13,790 nt of DNA from an uncultured Clostridia bacterium. GTDB taxonomy: Bacteria; Bacillota; Clostridia; TANB77; CAG-508. The stretch is from the NCBI GenBank assembly GCA_947624925.1, contig CANQMG010000041.1:1-13790 (forward strand). The letters are read 5' to 3'. A program made the translations under genes and the position numbers. How positions within the stretch are numbered: position 1 is the stretch's first letter; the number at the start of each line of letters is the position of its first letter. Shown here piece by piece: positions 1-6,706 of the stretch. The notes beneath the pieces were generated by a model. That model had not been told where the DNA came from. It made no database searches and saw nothing but the letters and a program-made list of their open reading frames with translations.

Positions 1-887
1 CGAATTTCTAAGTCAAAATCAAATCCTGTATTCCATATATTCTTACCATACTCTTTAGCTTGATTTATAGCTGTTTGGAATCTTTGTACAGCTATAGGAT
101 ATTCTGCTCTAACATATATGTATCCCTTATTTGCTCCTACTGCATAACCTGCAATCATCATAGCCTCTATAACGCAATGTGGATCTCCTTCTAATATACT
201 TCTATCCATAAAAGCTCCTGGATCTCCTTCATCTGCATTACAAACTACATATTTTTGATCTCCCTCTGCCATTTTTGTAAACATCCATTTCTTACCTGTA
301 GGGAAACCTGCTCCTCCTCTACCTCTTAGTCCTGAATCTGTAACTTCTTTTATTACATCATCTTGACTCATTTCAAATAAAACTTTTTCTAATGCCTTAT
401 ATCCATCAAATGCTATGTATTCATCTATATTTTCTGGGTCAATAACTCCACAATTTTTTAAGGCTATTCTTTTTTGTTTTTTATAGAAATTAAGCTCATC
501 TAATCTTTTAACAACTGTTTCATCTATATCTTTGCATAATAATCTTTCTACTAATTTTCCTTCTATTATATGTGTATTAATTATTTCTTCACAATCATCA
601 GGAGTTACCATAGCATAAAAAGTATCTTCTGGTCTTATTATTACAATAGGTCCTTTAGCACAAAGTCCAAAACAACCAGTTTGAATAACTTTAACATTTT
701 CTATTTTTTTCTCTTCAATTATTCTTCTAAAATTTTCAATAATTTTAGGAGATTTTGATGATGTACAACCTGTTCCTCTACATACTAATATATGTTTTTC
801 ATGAGTATTTGCTTTTAGGTTAACTCTTAGGTCTAATTCTTTTCTTTTTTCTTCTCTAATTTTTTTAATTTCTTCTAAAGATTTCAT
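1..887 (-). CDS. nuoF: NuoF/HydB-like NADH-binding flavoprotein subunit (partial, runs off the left edge)
   Basis: This is the NADH- and FMN-binding subunit of a soluble NADH-linked complex, most likely an NADH-dependent or electron-bifurcating [FeFe] hydrogenase (HydB/HndC type). It moves electrons between NAD(H) and Fe-S centres in the cytoplasm. Only the first 295 codons are in the window. Residues about 30-120 form a thioredoxin-like [2Fe-2S] domain with C36, C41, C72 and C76 (C-x4-C and C-x3-C). It is followed by the NuoF core with the glycine-rich NADH loop (GLRGRGGAGFPTGKKW) and the flavin-site motif CNADEGDPGAFMDRS. The SLBB and C-terminal 4Fe-4S parts lie outside. The ATG at 887 has AAAGGA 8 bases upstream, inside the 17-base gap after the NuoE-like gene, so the two are one operon. 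The N-terminal 2Fe-2S domain favours hydrogenase or formate-dehydrogenase type complexes over classical complex I. The partner catalytic subunit should lie just beyond the left edge. Confidence 0.9.
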   Translation of the reverse strand, partial: MKSLEEIKKIREEKRKELDLRVNLKANTHEKHILVCRGTGCTSSKSPKIIENFRRIIEEKKIENVKVIQTGCFGLCAKGPIVIIRPEDTFYAMVTPDDCEEIINTHIIEGKLVERLLCKDIDETVVKRLDELNFYKKQKRIALKNCGVIDPENIDEYIAFDGYKALEKVLFEMSQDDVIKEVTDSGLRGRGGAGFPTGKKWMFTKMAEGDQKYVVCNADEGDPGAFMDRSILEGDPHCVIEAMMIAGYAVGANKGYIYVRAEYPIAVQRFQTAINQAKEYGKNIWNTGFDFDLEI

Positions 888-904
888 TTATACTATCCTT
901 TCTT

Positions 905-1396
905 TTATTTATTTTTGTATTCTGCAATTACCTTTTCCACCATTTCAGGAGTTGCTTTTCCATAAACTTCTTCATTTACAGTAAATACAGGTGCTAGTCC
1001 ACACGCACCAATACATCTAGTTGCATCTAAAGAAAACATTCCATCAGGAGTTGTTTGTCCTTCTTCAATTTTTAATAATTCTTTTGCTTTTTCTAAAATT
1101 TTCTCTGAACCTTTTACAAAGCATGCTGTTCCTAAACATATACTTACACAATATTTTCCTTTTGGTTTTAAAGTAAATCTTGAGTAAAATGTTATAACAC
1201 CATATACTTCTGCAAGTTCAATATTTAAATATTTAGCTATTTCCTTTTGTGCAAATTCTGGAATATATCCATACTTTTCTTGAACTTCATTTAATATTTG
1301 TATTAAATTACTCTTGTCCCTTTCATGCGTATTCAAAATTTCTTTCATTTCTTTTAGGTTACTTTCACAGCAACATTCTTTCATTTTTTCGCTCAT
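905..1396 (-). CDS. nuoE: NuoE/HydC-like 24 kDa [2Fe-2S] subunit
   Basis: This is the thioredoxin-fold [2Fe-2S] subunit that pairs with the NuoF-like protein in NADH-linked hydrogenases and related complexes, relaying electrons to or from the flavin subunit. The 163-residue length is normal for the family. Residues about 27-75 are the helical N-terminal domain (including EKYGYIPE and VYGVITFYSRF). The cluster ligands are C87 and C92 (CLGTAC) and C128 and C132 (CIGAC). The ATG at 1396 is preceded by a full AAGGAGGA site at 5-6 bases. It is the first gene of a two-gene transcript with the NuoF-like gene, with a good promoter at 1449-1477. One oddity is a run of three cysteines at residues 8-10 in the N-terminal tail, where the family has no known ligands. 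Assignment to the family is secure; which complex it serves is inferred from the NuoF-like partner. Confidence 0.93.
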   Translation of the reverse strand: MSEKMKECCCESNLKEMKEILNTHERDKSNLIQILNEVQEKYGYIPEFAQKEIAKYLNIELAEVYGVITFYSRFTLKPKGKYCVSICLGTACFVKGSEKILEKAKELLKIEEGQTTPDGMFSLDATRCIGACGLAPVFTVNEEVYGKATPEMVEKVIAEYKNK

Positions 1397-1448
1397 TTGA
1401 TTCCTCCTTAAAAGTTTATATTACATTATATTAATTAAACCCAAATTT

Positions 1449-1477
1449 ATTATATCAAACCCTTCAACTTAAATCAA
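1449..1477 (-). promoter_or_regulatory. Sigma-A-type promoter of the nuoE-nuoF operon
   Basis: On the minus strand TTGATT (1477-1472) and a perfect TATAAT (1454-1449) are separated by 17 bases. The site lies about 50 bases upstream of the nuoE start and downstream of the terminator of the preceding operon, which is where a promoter is expected. Confidence 0.6.
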
Positions 1478-1490
1478 CAAAAAATGACAT

Positions 1491-1522
1491 AAAAAAGTTT
1501 GGAAATATTTCCAAACTTTTTT
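1491..1522 (-). terminator. Palindromic rho-independent terminator after the acidic hypothetical gene
   Basis: A perfect 32-base inverted repeat has 16-base arms (AAAAAAGTTTGGAAAT and its complement). The core is AAGTTTGGAAAT/ATTTCCAAACTT, and on the minus strand the right arm ends in a run of six T. It starts 4 bases past the TAA of the 459-residue gene and would end the rimO operon before the nuoE promoter. Because of the symmetric A and T runs it could also stop transcripts from the other strand, but no plus-strand gene ends here. Confidence 0.85.
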
Positions 1523-1525
1523 CTT

Positions 1526-2905
1526 TTATCTTTGCATAGTTGGTCCAGGATATTCATCATATAAATCATCACTTACTTCTTGCACTAGTTCCTCATCTGA
1601 TAAATGTGGATTATTATATTTATATTCTTCAAATGTTTTTCTAGCTTTTTCCGCATCTGGCTTACCATTGTTATAATATCCCCACTTTGTTGCAAGTTCT
1701 TCAAATGTTACTTCATTTCCGTCTATAATTACATGTTCATGAGTTTCATTACCTTTTATATTATCAATATCTTCTACTTCTATGTTTTCATCATTATTTA
1801 ATTCATCATCATGTTCTTCTTCTCTTTCTAAGGTGTTGTTTGCCTTATATTTGCCTTCACTTCTATCTTTTCTAAAATTTCTTACATCAGTATCTTCTTC
1901 AAAATATGCCTGTCTATTCGTTAAAAGTTCATATTCTATGTCATCCTTTCCTCCTATTTCTCTTTGAGCAATTTTCACCTCTAATCCATGACTCTCATCA
2001 TATCCAATTCCTAAATATAAATTCTCTTTTCCAGCAATTTTATAACTAACTATATTTTGTTCTTTATCAACTGTTCCGTCTATATCAATAGTAGTATCCT
2101 CTTTAGTTGGATTTTTTCCTTCTAGGTTATCTGGACCTAAAATATTTTCATCTAATGCAGATATTTCTCCATTTGACTTAATTCCTACAAATCCATACTT
2201 ACCATTTTGTTTATTTGCTTTATTATTTTTTATATCACTAATATCAACAATAGCAATTTTTTCGTAATCTGCGGATAATCCTAAAACATTTCTTAATGTT
2301 ATTCCTTCAAAAACCAGATTTAAATCTACTTTTTCTCTAGTATTTATGCCATTAATATTATCATTTTGTTCTTCTTTATCGTTCTCTTCTGATTTTTCTT
2401 TTTCATCTTCTTTATTTTTTTCATGAGCTTCCTCATCTATATTAAATTCATGAATTTCTCCTATTCTTTCTACATCTATTTCTAAAGCATTTGCTATTTT
2501 TTCAGTTCTTTCCTTTTCCAATTTATTCAAAGAATTTTCTGATTCTTCTTGCATTTGTTCAATTAGGTCTTTAATACTATCCATAGTTTTAAATCTTCTT
2601 TTGCAATCTTCTGTTTCAATCATTTCATTGTTAAATTCTGTACCTAATAGCATATCATCTATATAATATTTTAAATATGTTTTATCTTTCTCAAAATCAT
2701 ATTCTTCTACAACATATACGCCTTTTAAAATATTTTTATATTCATCTGTATTATCAATTTTTTCTTCTAATTGTGTTGTTCCTAAATAAGCTATATTCTG
2801 TATTTTAGTAGATTTATCTCTTCCATTTTCCATTAAATTTAAATTTAATTTATTATACATTGCTACTAAATTTTCATATACTTCTTCCTTTTTCTTTTCT
2901 TCCAT
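1526..2905 (-). CDS. Acidic protein of unknown function, downstream of rimO
   Basis: I do not recognise this 459-residue protein. It is rich in Glu, Asp, Asn and Lys, has no signal peptide or membrane segment, and has only one cysteine, so it is probably a soluble cytoplasmic protein. Residues about 1-150 are helical with coiled-coil-like stretches. Residues about 155-185 are a low-complexity Glu/Lys/Asp/Asn linker. Residues about 190-330 look like a beta-rich domain with Gly-Asn turns (for example YGFVGIKSNGEISALDENIL). A second acidic linker near 360-385 leads to a compact C-terminal segment of about 65 residues that starts near VIIDGNEVTFEELATKWGYY and ends PGPTMQR. The ATG at 2905 has AGAGGAG 9-10 bases upstream. 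It follows rimO by 20 bases and is closed by its own terminator, so it is co-transcribed with rimO. No function can be assigned. The intact reading frame, ribosome binding site and terminator make it a real gene. Confidence 0.85.
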   Translation of the reverse strand: MEEKKKEEVYENLVAMYNKLNLNLMENGRDKSTKIQNIAYLGTTQLEEKIDNTDEYKNILKGVYVVEEYDFEKDKTYLKYYIDDMLLGTEFNNEMIETEDCKRRFKTMDSIKDLIEQMQEESENSLNKLEKERTEKIANALEIDVERIGEIHEFNIDEEAHEKNKEDEKEKSEENDKEEQNDNINGINTREKVDLNLVFEGITLRNVLGLSADYEKIAIVDISDIKNNKANKQNGKYGFVGIKSNGEISALDENILGPDNLEGKNPTKEDTTIDIDGTVDKEQNIVSYKIAGKENLYLGIGYDESHGLEVKIAQREIGGKDDIEYELLTNRQAYFEEDTDVRNFRKDRSEGKYKANNTLEREEEHDDELNNDENIEVEDIDNIKGNETHEHVIIDGNEVTFEELATKWGYYNNGKPDAEKARKTFEEYKYNNPHLSDEELVQEVSDDLYDEYPGPTMQR

Positions 2906-2925
2906 ACACCAAAACTCCTCTCTTC

Positions 2926-4245
2926 TTATACAATTTCGCCAATTAAATCATAATTGTCTTTTATTTGTGTAATTTTGCATTTAACAAATTGTCCAATTAA
3001 ATTTTCTTTTTCATTTAATATATAAATAAGTCCATCAATTTCTGGACAATCCATATAACTTCTTCCTACATAATATTTATTGTCAAAAGTTTTATTTTCT
3101 ATTAGAACTTCATATTCTTTTCCTATTTTTGTTTTTAAATTTTCTTTTGATATTTCATTTTGCAACTTCATTATTTTATTATATCTAGAATTTTTTGTAT
3201 TTCCATTTATCTGATTTGGAAGTTTTTCTGCTGGTGTTCCATCTTCTTTTGAATATTTAAATACCCCCATTTTATCAAATTTAGCATCTTTTACAAAATT
3301 ATATAATTTTTCAAAATCTTCATTAGTTTCTCCTGGGAAACCTACTATAAAAGTTGTTCTTATAACTGATTCTGGAATACTAGTTTTTATTTTTTCTATA
3401 AGCTTTTTTATTCCTTTTTCATCACTTTTTCTATTCATTTTCTTTAATATAGGATTTGATATGTGTTGAAGTGGTATATCAAAATATTTGCATATTTTTT
3501 CATTTTCTTTTACTACTTGTATTAACTCATCTGTTATTGTTTCTGGATATGCATATAAAAATCTAATCCATTTTATATCTTGTATTTTACAAAGTTCTCT
3601 TAGTAAATCTACTAATTTAGGCTTACCATATATATCTATTCCATACTTAGTAGTGTCTTGTGCAATTAATATAATTTCTTTGTAACCCTCTTTTGAAAGA
3701 TGTTTTGCCTCATCTATTATATCTTCTATTTTTCTACTTACATATGGTCCTCTAATATATGGTATCGCACAATATGTACATCTATTACTACATCCTTCTG
3801 CAATTCTTAAATAAGCTGTTGGCTTACTTGTTGTTATAGTTCTTTGTACATAATTTTCTAATTTGTTATATTCTTCTAAATAATTTTCCTTAGAATTATC
3901 TATTAAATTTTCTATTTTATTCCACAATTTATCATATTCAGAAAATTTAATAAACAAATCTACTTCTGGAAGTGATTTTTCAAGCTCATCTTTATACCTT
4001 TCTACTAGGCATCCCATTACAACTAGATATTTACATTTACTTTCTTTATATTGTGCCATTTCTAGTATTGTATTTATTGCCTCTTCTTTTGCACTTTGAA
4101 TAAATCCACAAGTATTTATAACTATAATTTCAGCTTCATTAGGATTATTTACAATTTCATATTTCTTCTTTTTAAATTTTCCTATTAATATCTCAGTATC
4201 TATTAGGTTTTTACTACAACCTAGTGATATAAATCCAACTTTCAT
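2926..4245 (-). CDS. rimO: Ribosomal protein S12 methylthiotransferase RimO
   Basis: RimO is a radical-SAM enzyme that adds a methylthio group to the conserved aspartate of ribosomal protein S12. The 439-residue length is typical. The N-terminal methylthiotransferase domain carries three cluster cysteines, C10 (GCSKNLIDTE), C46 (NTCGF) and C79 (MGC). The radical-SAM domain begins near residue 140 with C152, C156 and C159 (CSNRCTYC, followed by AIPYIRGPYVSR). A TRAM domain follows from about residue 375. GCSKNLIDTE and GFIQSAKEEAI are typical of RimO and separate it from MiaB and MtaB. It heads an operon with the acidic hypothetical gene and is divergent from ppaC. The ATG at 4245 lies 13 bases after an AAGGAG site, which is longer than usual, and an out-of-frame ATG-TAA pair sits in between. 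No in-frame start codon lies nearer the ribosome binding site. Confidence 0.95.
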   Translation of the reverse strand: MKVGFISLGCSKNLIDTEILIGKFKKKKYEIVNNPNEAEIIVINTCGFIQSAKEEAINTILEMAQYKESKCKYLVVMGCLVERYKDELEKSLPEVDLFIKFSEYDKLWNKIENLIDNSKENYLEEYNKLENYVQRTITTSKPTAYLRIAEGCSNRCTYCAIPYIRGPYVSRKIEDIIDEAKHLSKEGYKEIILIAQDTTKYGIDIYGKPKLVDLLRELCKIQDIKWIRFLYAYPETITDELIQVVKENEKICKYFDIPLQHISNPILKKMNRKSDEKGIKKLIEKIKTSIPESVIRTTFIVGFPGETNEDFEKLYNFVKDAKFDKMGVFKYSKEDGTPAEKLPNQINGNTKNSRYNKIMKLQNEISKENLKTKIGKEYEVLIENKTFDNKYYVGRSYMDCPEIDGLIYILNEKENLIGQFVKCKITQIKDNYDLIGEIV

Positions 4246-4273
4246 TTTGTTACATTTTCTCCTTATAAATAAA

Positions 4274-4302
4274 ATTTTAACATATTTTTTACAATTTATA
4301 AA
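4274..4302 (-). promoter_or_regulatory. Possible promoter of rimO
   Basis: The minus strand shows an extended -10 (TGT followed by TAAAAT, 4279-4274). A weak -35 (TTATAA, about 4302-4297) lies 17 bases upstream. It sits about 30 bases before the rimO start in the divergent rimO/ppaC gap. The region is so AT-rich that other -10-like words occur, so this is tentative. Confidence 0.3.
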
Positions 4303-4320
4303 GGTTTTTGTAAAATTTAA

Positions 4321-4350
4321 TTGATTTTTTATATTCTTTTATGATATTAT
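4321..4350 (+). promoter_or_regulatory. Probable promoter of ppaC
   Basis: TTGATT (4321-4326) and TATTAT (4345-4350) are separated by 18 bases, with the extended -10 element TG-A directly before TATTAT. It lies 34 bases upstream of the ppaC start codon and is divergent to the rimO promoter. Confidence 0.5.
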
Positions 4351-4384
4351 CTTTAATATAAATTAACAAGAAAAGAGGTATTAT

Positions 4385-5305
4385 ATGGAAAAAATATTAA
4401 TTTTTGGACACAAAAATCCTGATACAGATTCAATAATGTCTGCACTAATTATGGAAGATTTAGAAAAAAAGATGGGATCTAATGTACTTGCTTGTAAATT
4501 AGGTAATGTAAATAAAGAAACTGAATATGCATTAAAATATTTTAATGTTAACGAGCCTATTACAATAGATAATTTAGAAGAAGGTCAAGAAGTAATATTA
4601 GTAGACCATAATGAATTTGCACAAAGTGCTAATGGTATAGAAAAAGCAAAAATATTAAAAGTCGTAGACCATCACAGAATATGTGGTTTTGAAACATCTG
4701 AACCATTATTTTATATTGCTAATCCATTTGGATGTACAGCAACTATTCTTTATGATATGTATTTAATTAATAACTTTGAAATAAGCAGTACAATTGCAGG
4801 TTTAATGTTAAGTGCAATAATTTCAGACACATTATTACTAAAATCACCTACAACTACACCAAAGGATGAAAATGCTGCAAAAGCACTTGCAAAAATTGCT
4901 AATGTAAATTTAGAAAAATATGGATTAGCTATGCTTAAAGCTGGTACAGATTTAAGTTCTTACACTCCTGAGCAGTTATTAACATTAGATGCTAAACACA
5001 TAGAAATAAAAAATTTGAAAACCATAATTGCTCAAGTTAATACTGTTGATATTAATGATGTTATGAAAATTAAAAGTGATATTGAAAAGGCTATGAATAA
5101 TACAATCAATTCTGAAGGTTTAGACTTATTTATTTTAGCTATAACAGATATAATAAATAATAATTCTCAGATAATTACTTTAGGAAATAGCTCTCATATT
5201 GCAGAAAAAGCATTTAATGTTAAATTAGAAGATAATACAGCATTCTTAAAAGGTGTTGTATCTAGGAAAAAACAAATTTTACCTGTTCTTATAGAAAATG
5301 CATAG
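4385..5305 (+). CDS. ppaC: Manganese-dependent inorganic pyrophosphatase (family II, DHH)
   Basis: This cytoplasmic enzyme hydrolyses pyrophosphate to two phosphates, pulling biosynthetic reactions forward. It is the family II enzyme common in Bacillota. The 306-residue length fits the plain form without CBS/DRTGG regulatory inserts. The N-terminal DHH domain shows GHKNPDTDS (H9, D13, D15), D74 in LVDHNE, the DHH signature D95-H96-H97, and D148 in IISDTLLL. These are the metal ligands of the family. The C-terminal DHHA2 domain carries the substrate-binding SRKKQ (residues 293-297). The ATG at 4385 follows AGAGG by 6-7 bases. It is a single-gene unit on the plus strand, divergent from rimO and convergent with mnmA. 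The only hairpin after it is the REP-like element at 5349-5375. The call is secure. Confidence 0.96.
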   Translation: MEKILIFGHKNPDTDSIMSALIMEDLEKKMGSNVLACKLGNVNKETEYALKYFNVNEPITIDNLEEGQEVILVDHNEFAQSANGIEKAKILKVVDHHRICGFETSEPLFYIANPFGCTATILYDMYLINNFEISSTIAGLMLSAIISDTLLLKSPTTTPKDENAAKALAKIANVNLEKYGLAMLKAGTDLSSYTPEQLLTLDAKHIEIKNLKTIIAQVNTVDINDVMKIKSDIEKAMNNTINSEGLDLFILAITDIINNNSQIITLGNSSHIAEKAFNVKLEDNTAFLKGVVSRKKQILPVLIENA

Positions 5306-5348
5306 AATTTTTCGTTTTTTTATTTATTAGGGGCATCATATTTATAAA

Positions 5349-5375
5349 AAGGGCAGGCACAAGACCTGCCCTTAC
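5349..5375 (-). repeat. REP-like hairpin copy 1, probable mnmA terminator
   Basis: GGGCAGG (5351-5357) and CCTGCCC (5365-5371) form a 7-base stem around the loop CACAAGA. Here the stem extends by two A-T pairs to 9. Read on the minus strand, the tetranucleotide GTAA (GTAG in the other two copies) stands directly before the stem, and the stem is followed by TTTTT. This copy therefore looks like an intrinsic terminator for mnmA, whose stop codon lies 37 bases upstream. On the plus strand the hairpin follows ppaC but lacks a clean T run. It belongs to the same family as the copies at 6537 and 6599. Confidence 0.8.
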
Positions 5376-5411
5376 AATTTTTAAATAATTTTTGTTAAGT
5401 TTCTAAAATTA

Positions 5412-6501
5412 TTATTTGTAAATAATTTCATTATATGCAATTTTTCCTCCACCTATTACTATATCATTAATATAAAATACTGCTGATTGGCCTGGAGTTA
5501 CAGCTCTTTGTGGTTCATTAAATATTAGCTTTATATTTCCATTTTCTAAAGGATATAATTTTGCTTTGCAAGGCTTTGCTCTATATCTTATTTTAGCTTC
5601 TACTTCTATTTCTTTATTTTTTAAAATATCTACTAAATAATTTATATTCTCTACTATTACTTCGTTTTTATATAAATCTTCTTCTAGCCCTACAACTACC
5701 TCATTTAATTCTTTATTTAAATATGTAACATATAATGGTTCTTTGTTTGAAATCCCTAATCCCTTTCTTTGTCCTATTGTGTAGTTTATTAATCCATTAT
5801 GTTTTCCGAAGTATATTGCCGTTTTTATCTACTATATTACCTGACTTTGGTTTAATATTTCCATAATTTTCTAAGAAGTCTTTATAATTATTATCTGTTA
5901 CAAAACATATTTCTTGACTTTCTTTTTTAGTTGCGACTTGCAAATTATTTTCCTTAGCTATATTTCTTATTTCTTCTTTATTTGTATATTTTTCTAAAGG
6001 AAATATTATTTTACTAAGTACATCTTTATTTATATTATACAAAAAATATGATTGATCTTTTAATATGTTATCTGCCTTCTTTAGTACATATTGATTATAT
6101 TCTTCACTATATTCTATTTTTGCATAATGACCTGTTGCTATATAATCACATTCTAATTCTATAGCTTTTCTGTATAACATACCAAATTTTAAATATTTAT
6201 TACATTCTACACAAGGATTTGGAGTTTTTGCACATTTATAGCAATTTATAAAATCATTTACAACATATTTTTTAAATTCATCCATAAAATTAATAGTATA
6301 ATGTGGCATTTTTAATTTATCACATACTCTTTTTGCATCATATGCAGCAGAGTATGTACAACAGGATTTTTCATTATCATTATTTTCATCCCATAATTTC
6401 ATTGTAATTCCTATTACTTCATATCCTTGTTGTTTTAAAAGTATTGCAGAAACTGAGCTATCTACTCCACCACTCATTCCTAATAATACTCTTTTTTTCA
6501 T
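5412..6501 (-). pseudogene. mnmA: tRNA-specific 2-thiouridylase MnmA, split by a one-base frameshift
   Basis: MnmA makes 2-thiouridine at the wobble position (U34) of Lys, Glu and Gln tRNAs. The first part, 5797-6501 (234 codons from ATG 6501), has the PP-loop SGGVDSS (residues 10-16), the catalytic C100 (PNPCVECNKYLKF) and C199 (SQEICFV). The expected GNILGKHNG then becomes GNILRKT-stop. In the +1 frame from 5807 the protein resumes as GKHNGLINYTIGQRKGLG and runs without a stop through IRYRAKPCKA, PQRAVTPGQSAVF and VIGGGKI to TAA at 5412. With one base removed at 5808 the gene is about 365 residues, which is normal. ATG 6501 is preferred over the in-frame GTG at 6510 because AGGTGA lies 6-7 bases before it. 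The cause could be a recent mutation, a sequencing error or +1 frameshifting. Family identity is certain; the state of the gene is not. Confidence 0.92.
5800..5811 (-). other. mnmA: Frameshift site in mnmA (CTT-CGG-A)
   Basis: The minus strand reads ATA CTT CGG AAA ACA TAA in the incoming frame. Skipping one base gives ATA CTT GGA AAA CAT AAT GGA, which restores the conserved ILGKHNG. The break is therefore localised to CTT|C|GGA, at or next to position 5808. CGG is a very rare codon in this window: by eye I found only one other in-frame CGG, near the end of the patatin-like gene. No Shine-Dalgarno-like stimulator precedes the site. Confidence 0.85.
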
Positions 6502-6509
6502 TTTCTTCA

Positions 6510-6536
6510 CCTACGTTTTTTATAATATTTATTATT
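6510..6536 (-). repeat. Remnant of a REP-like unit abutting mnmA
   Basis: The 12 bases CCTACGTTTTTT (6510-6521) match the boundary of the two full REP-like units just beside it, but without the hairpin. On the minus strand it reads AAAAAACGTAGG and runs directly into the mnmA ribosome binding site, so the GTAGG of the repeat forms part of that site. It looks like a partial or decayed third unit of the tandem array. Confidence 0.5.
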
Positions 6537-6598
6537 GGGCAGGCACAAGACCTGCCCCTACGTTTTTTCATTTTATATTGATTTTTTTATGGTATTTT
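6537..6598 (-). repeat. REP-like hairpin unit copy 2 (tandem unit 1)
   Basis: The stem GGGCAGG (6537-6543) and CCTGCCC (6551-6557) enclose the loop CACAAGA. CTAC (GTAG on the minus strand) follows at 6558-6561. An AT-rich tail (cgttttttcattttatattg) completes a unit of 62 bases that is repeated next door. GTAG directly 5' of a GC-rich hairpin is the hallmark of REP sequences moved by RAYT (TnpA_REP) transposases. It lies between the rpmA terminator and mnmA. Confidence 0.8.
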
Positions 6599-6660
6599 GG
6601 GCAAGCATAAGACCTGCCCCTACGTTTTTTCATTTTATATTGATTATTAATCCTAATAAT
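6599..6660 (-). repeat. REP-like hairpin unit copy 3 (tandem unit 2)
   Basis: This is a second tandem unit with a 62-base period. The stem arms are GGGCAAG (6599-6605) and CCTGCCC (6613-6619) with loop CATAAGA, followed by CTAC (6620-6623). A 33-base stretch (6613-6645) is identical to 6551-6583. The one stem change (G to A at 6604) becomes a G-T wobble when read on the minus strand, so the hairpin is kept in that direction. Confidence 0.8.
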
Positions 6661-6663
6661 GAT

Positions 6664-6697
6664 AAAAAGCAAGGAAAATTAAATTTTTCTTGCTTTA
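6664..6697 (-). terminator. Rho-independent terminator of rplU-rpmA
   Basis: The arms AAAGCAAG (6666-6673) and CTTGCTTT (6689-6696) extend through one mismatch to AAAA/TTTT with a short AT loop. On the minus strand the stem is followed by TTTTTAT. It begins about 10 bases after the rpmA stop codon, so the ribosomal operon ends here and does not continue into mnmA. Confidence 0.8.
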
Positions 6698-6706
6698 ATA
6701 ATTTTA

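Noticed and set aside
570..758. 62-codon plus-strand frame
   Set aside because: It lies fully opposite the NuoF-like gene and has low-complexity Phe/Tyr/Ser/Asn content typical of antisense to an AT-rich gene.
1604..1967. Two plus-strand frames of 61-65 codons rich in Phe, Ser and Ile
   Set aside because: They are antisense shadows of the acidic hypothetical gene; Glu and Asp codons read backwards give Phe, Leu, Ser and Ile.
5797..6510. Treating the 237-codon frame as a complete short MnmA
   Set aside because: The conserved C-terminal domain continues in the +1 frame for 131 more codons, so this is a frameshifted gene and not a naturally short enzyme. The GTG at 6510 is also a less likely start than ATG 6501.
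6537..6660. Possible CRISPR array
   Set aside because: Only two units occur in tandem, the 'spacers' are near-identical AT tails, and the repeat is a GTAG hairpin, so it is a REP-type repeat.
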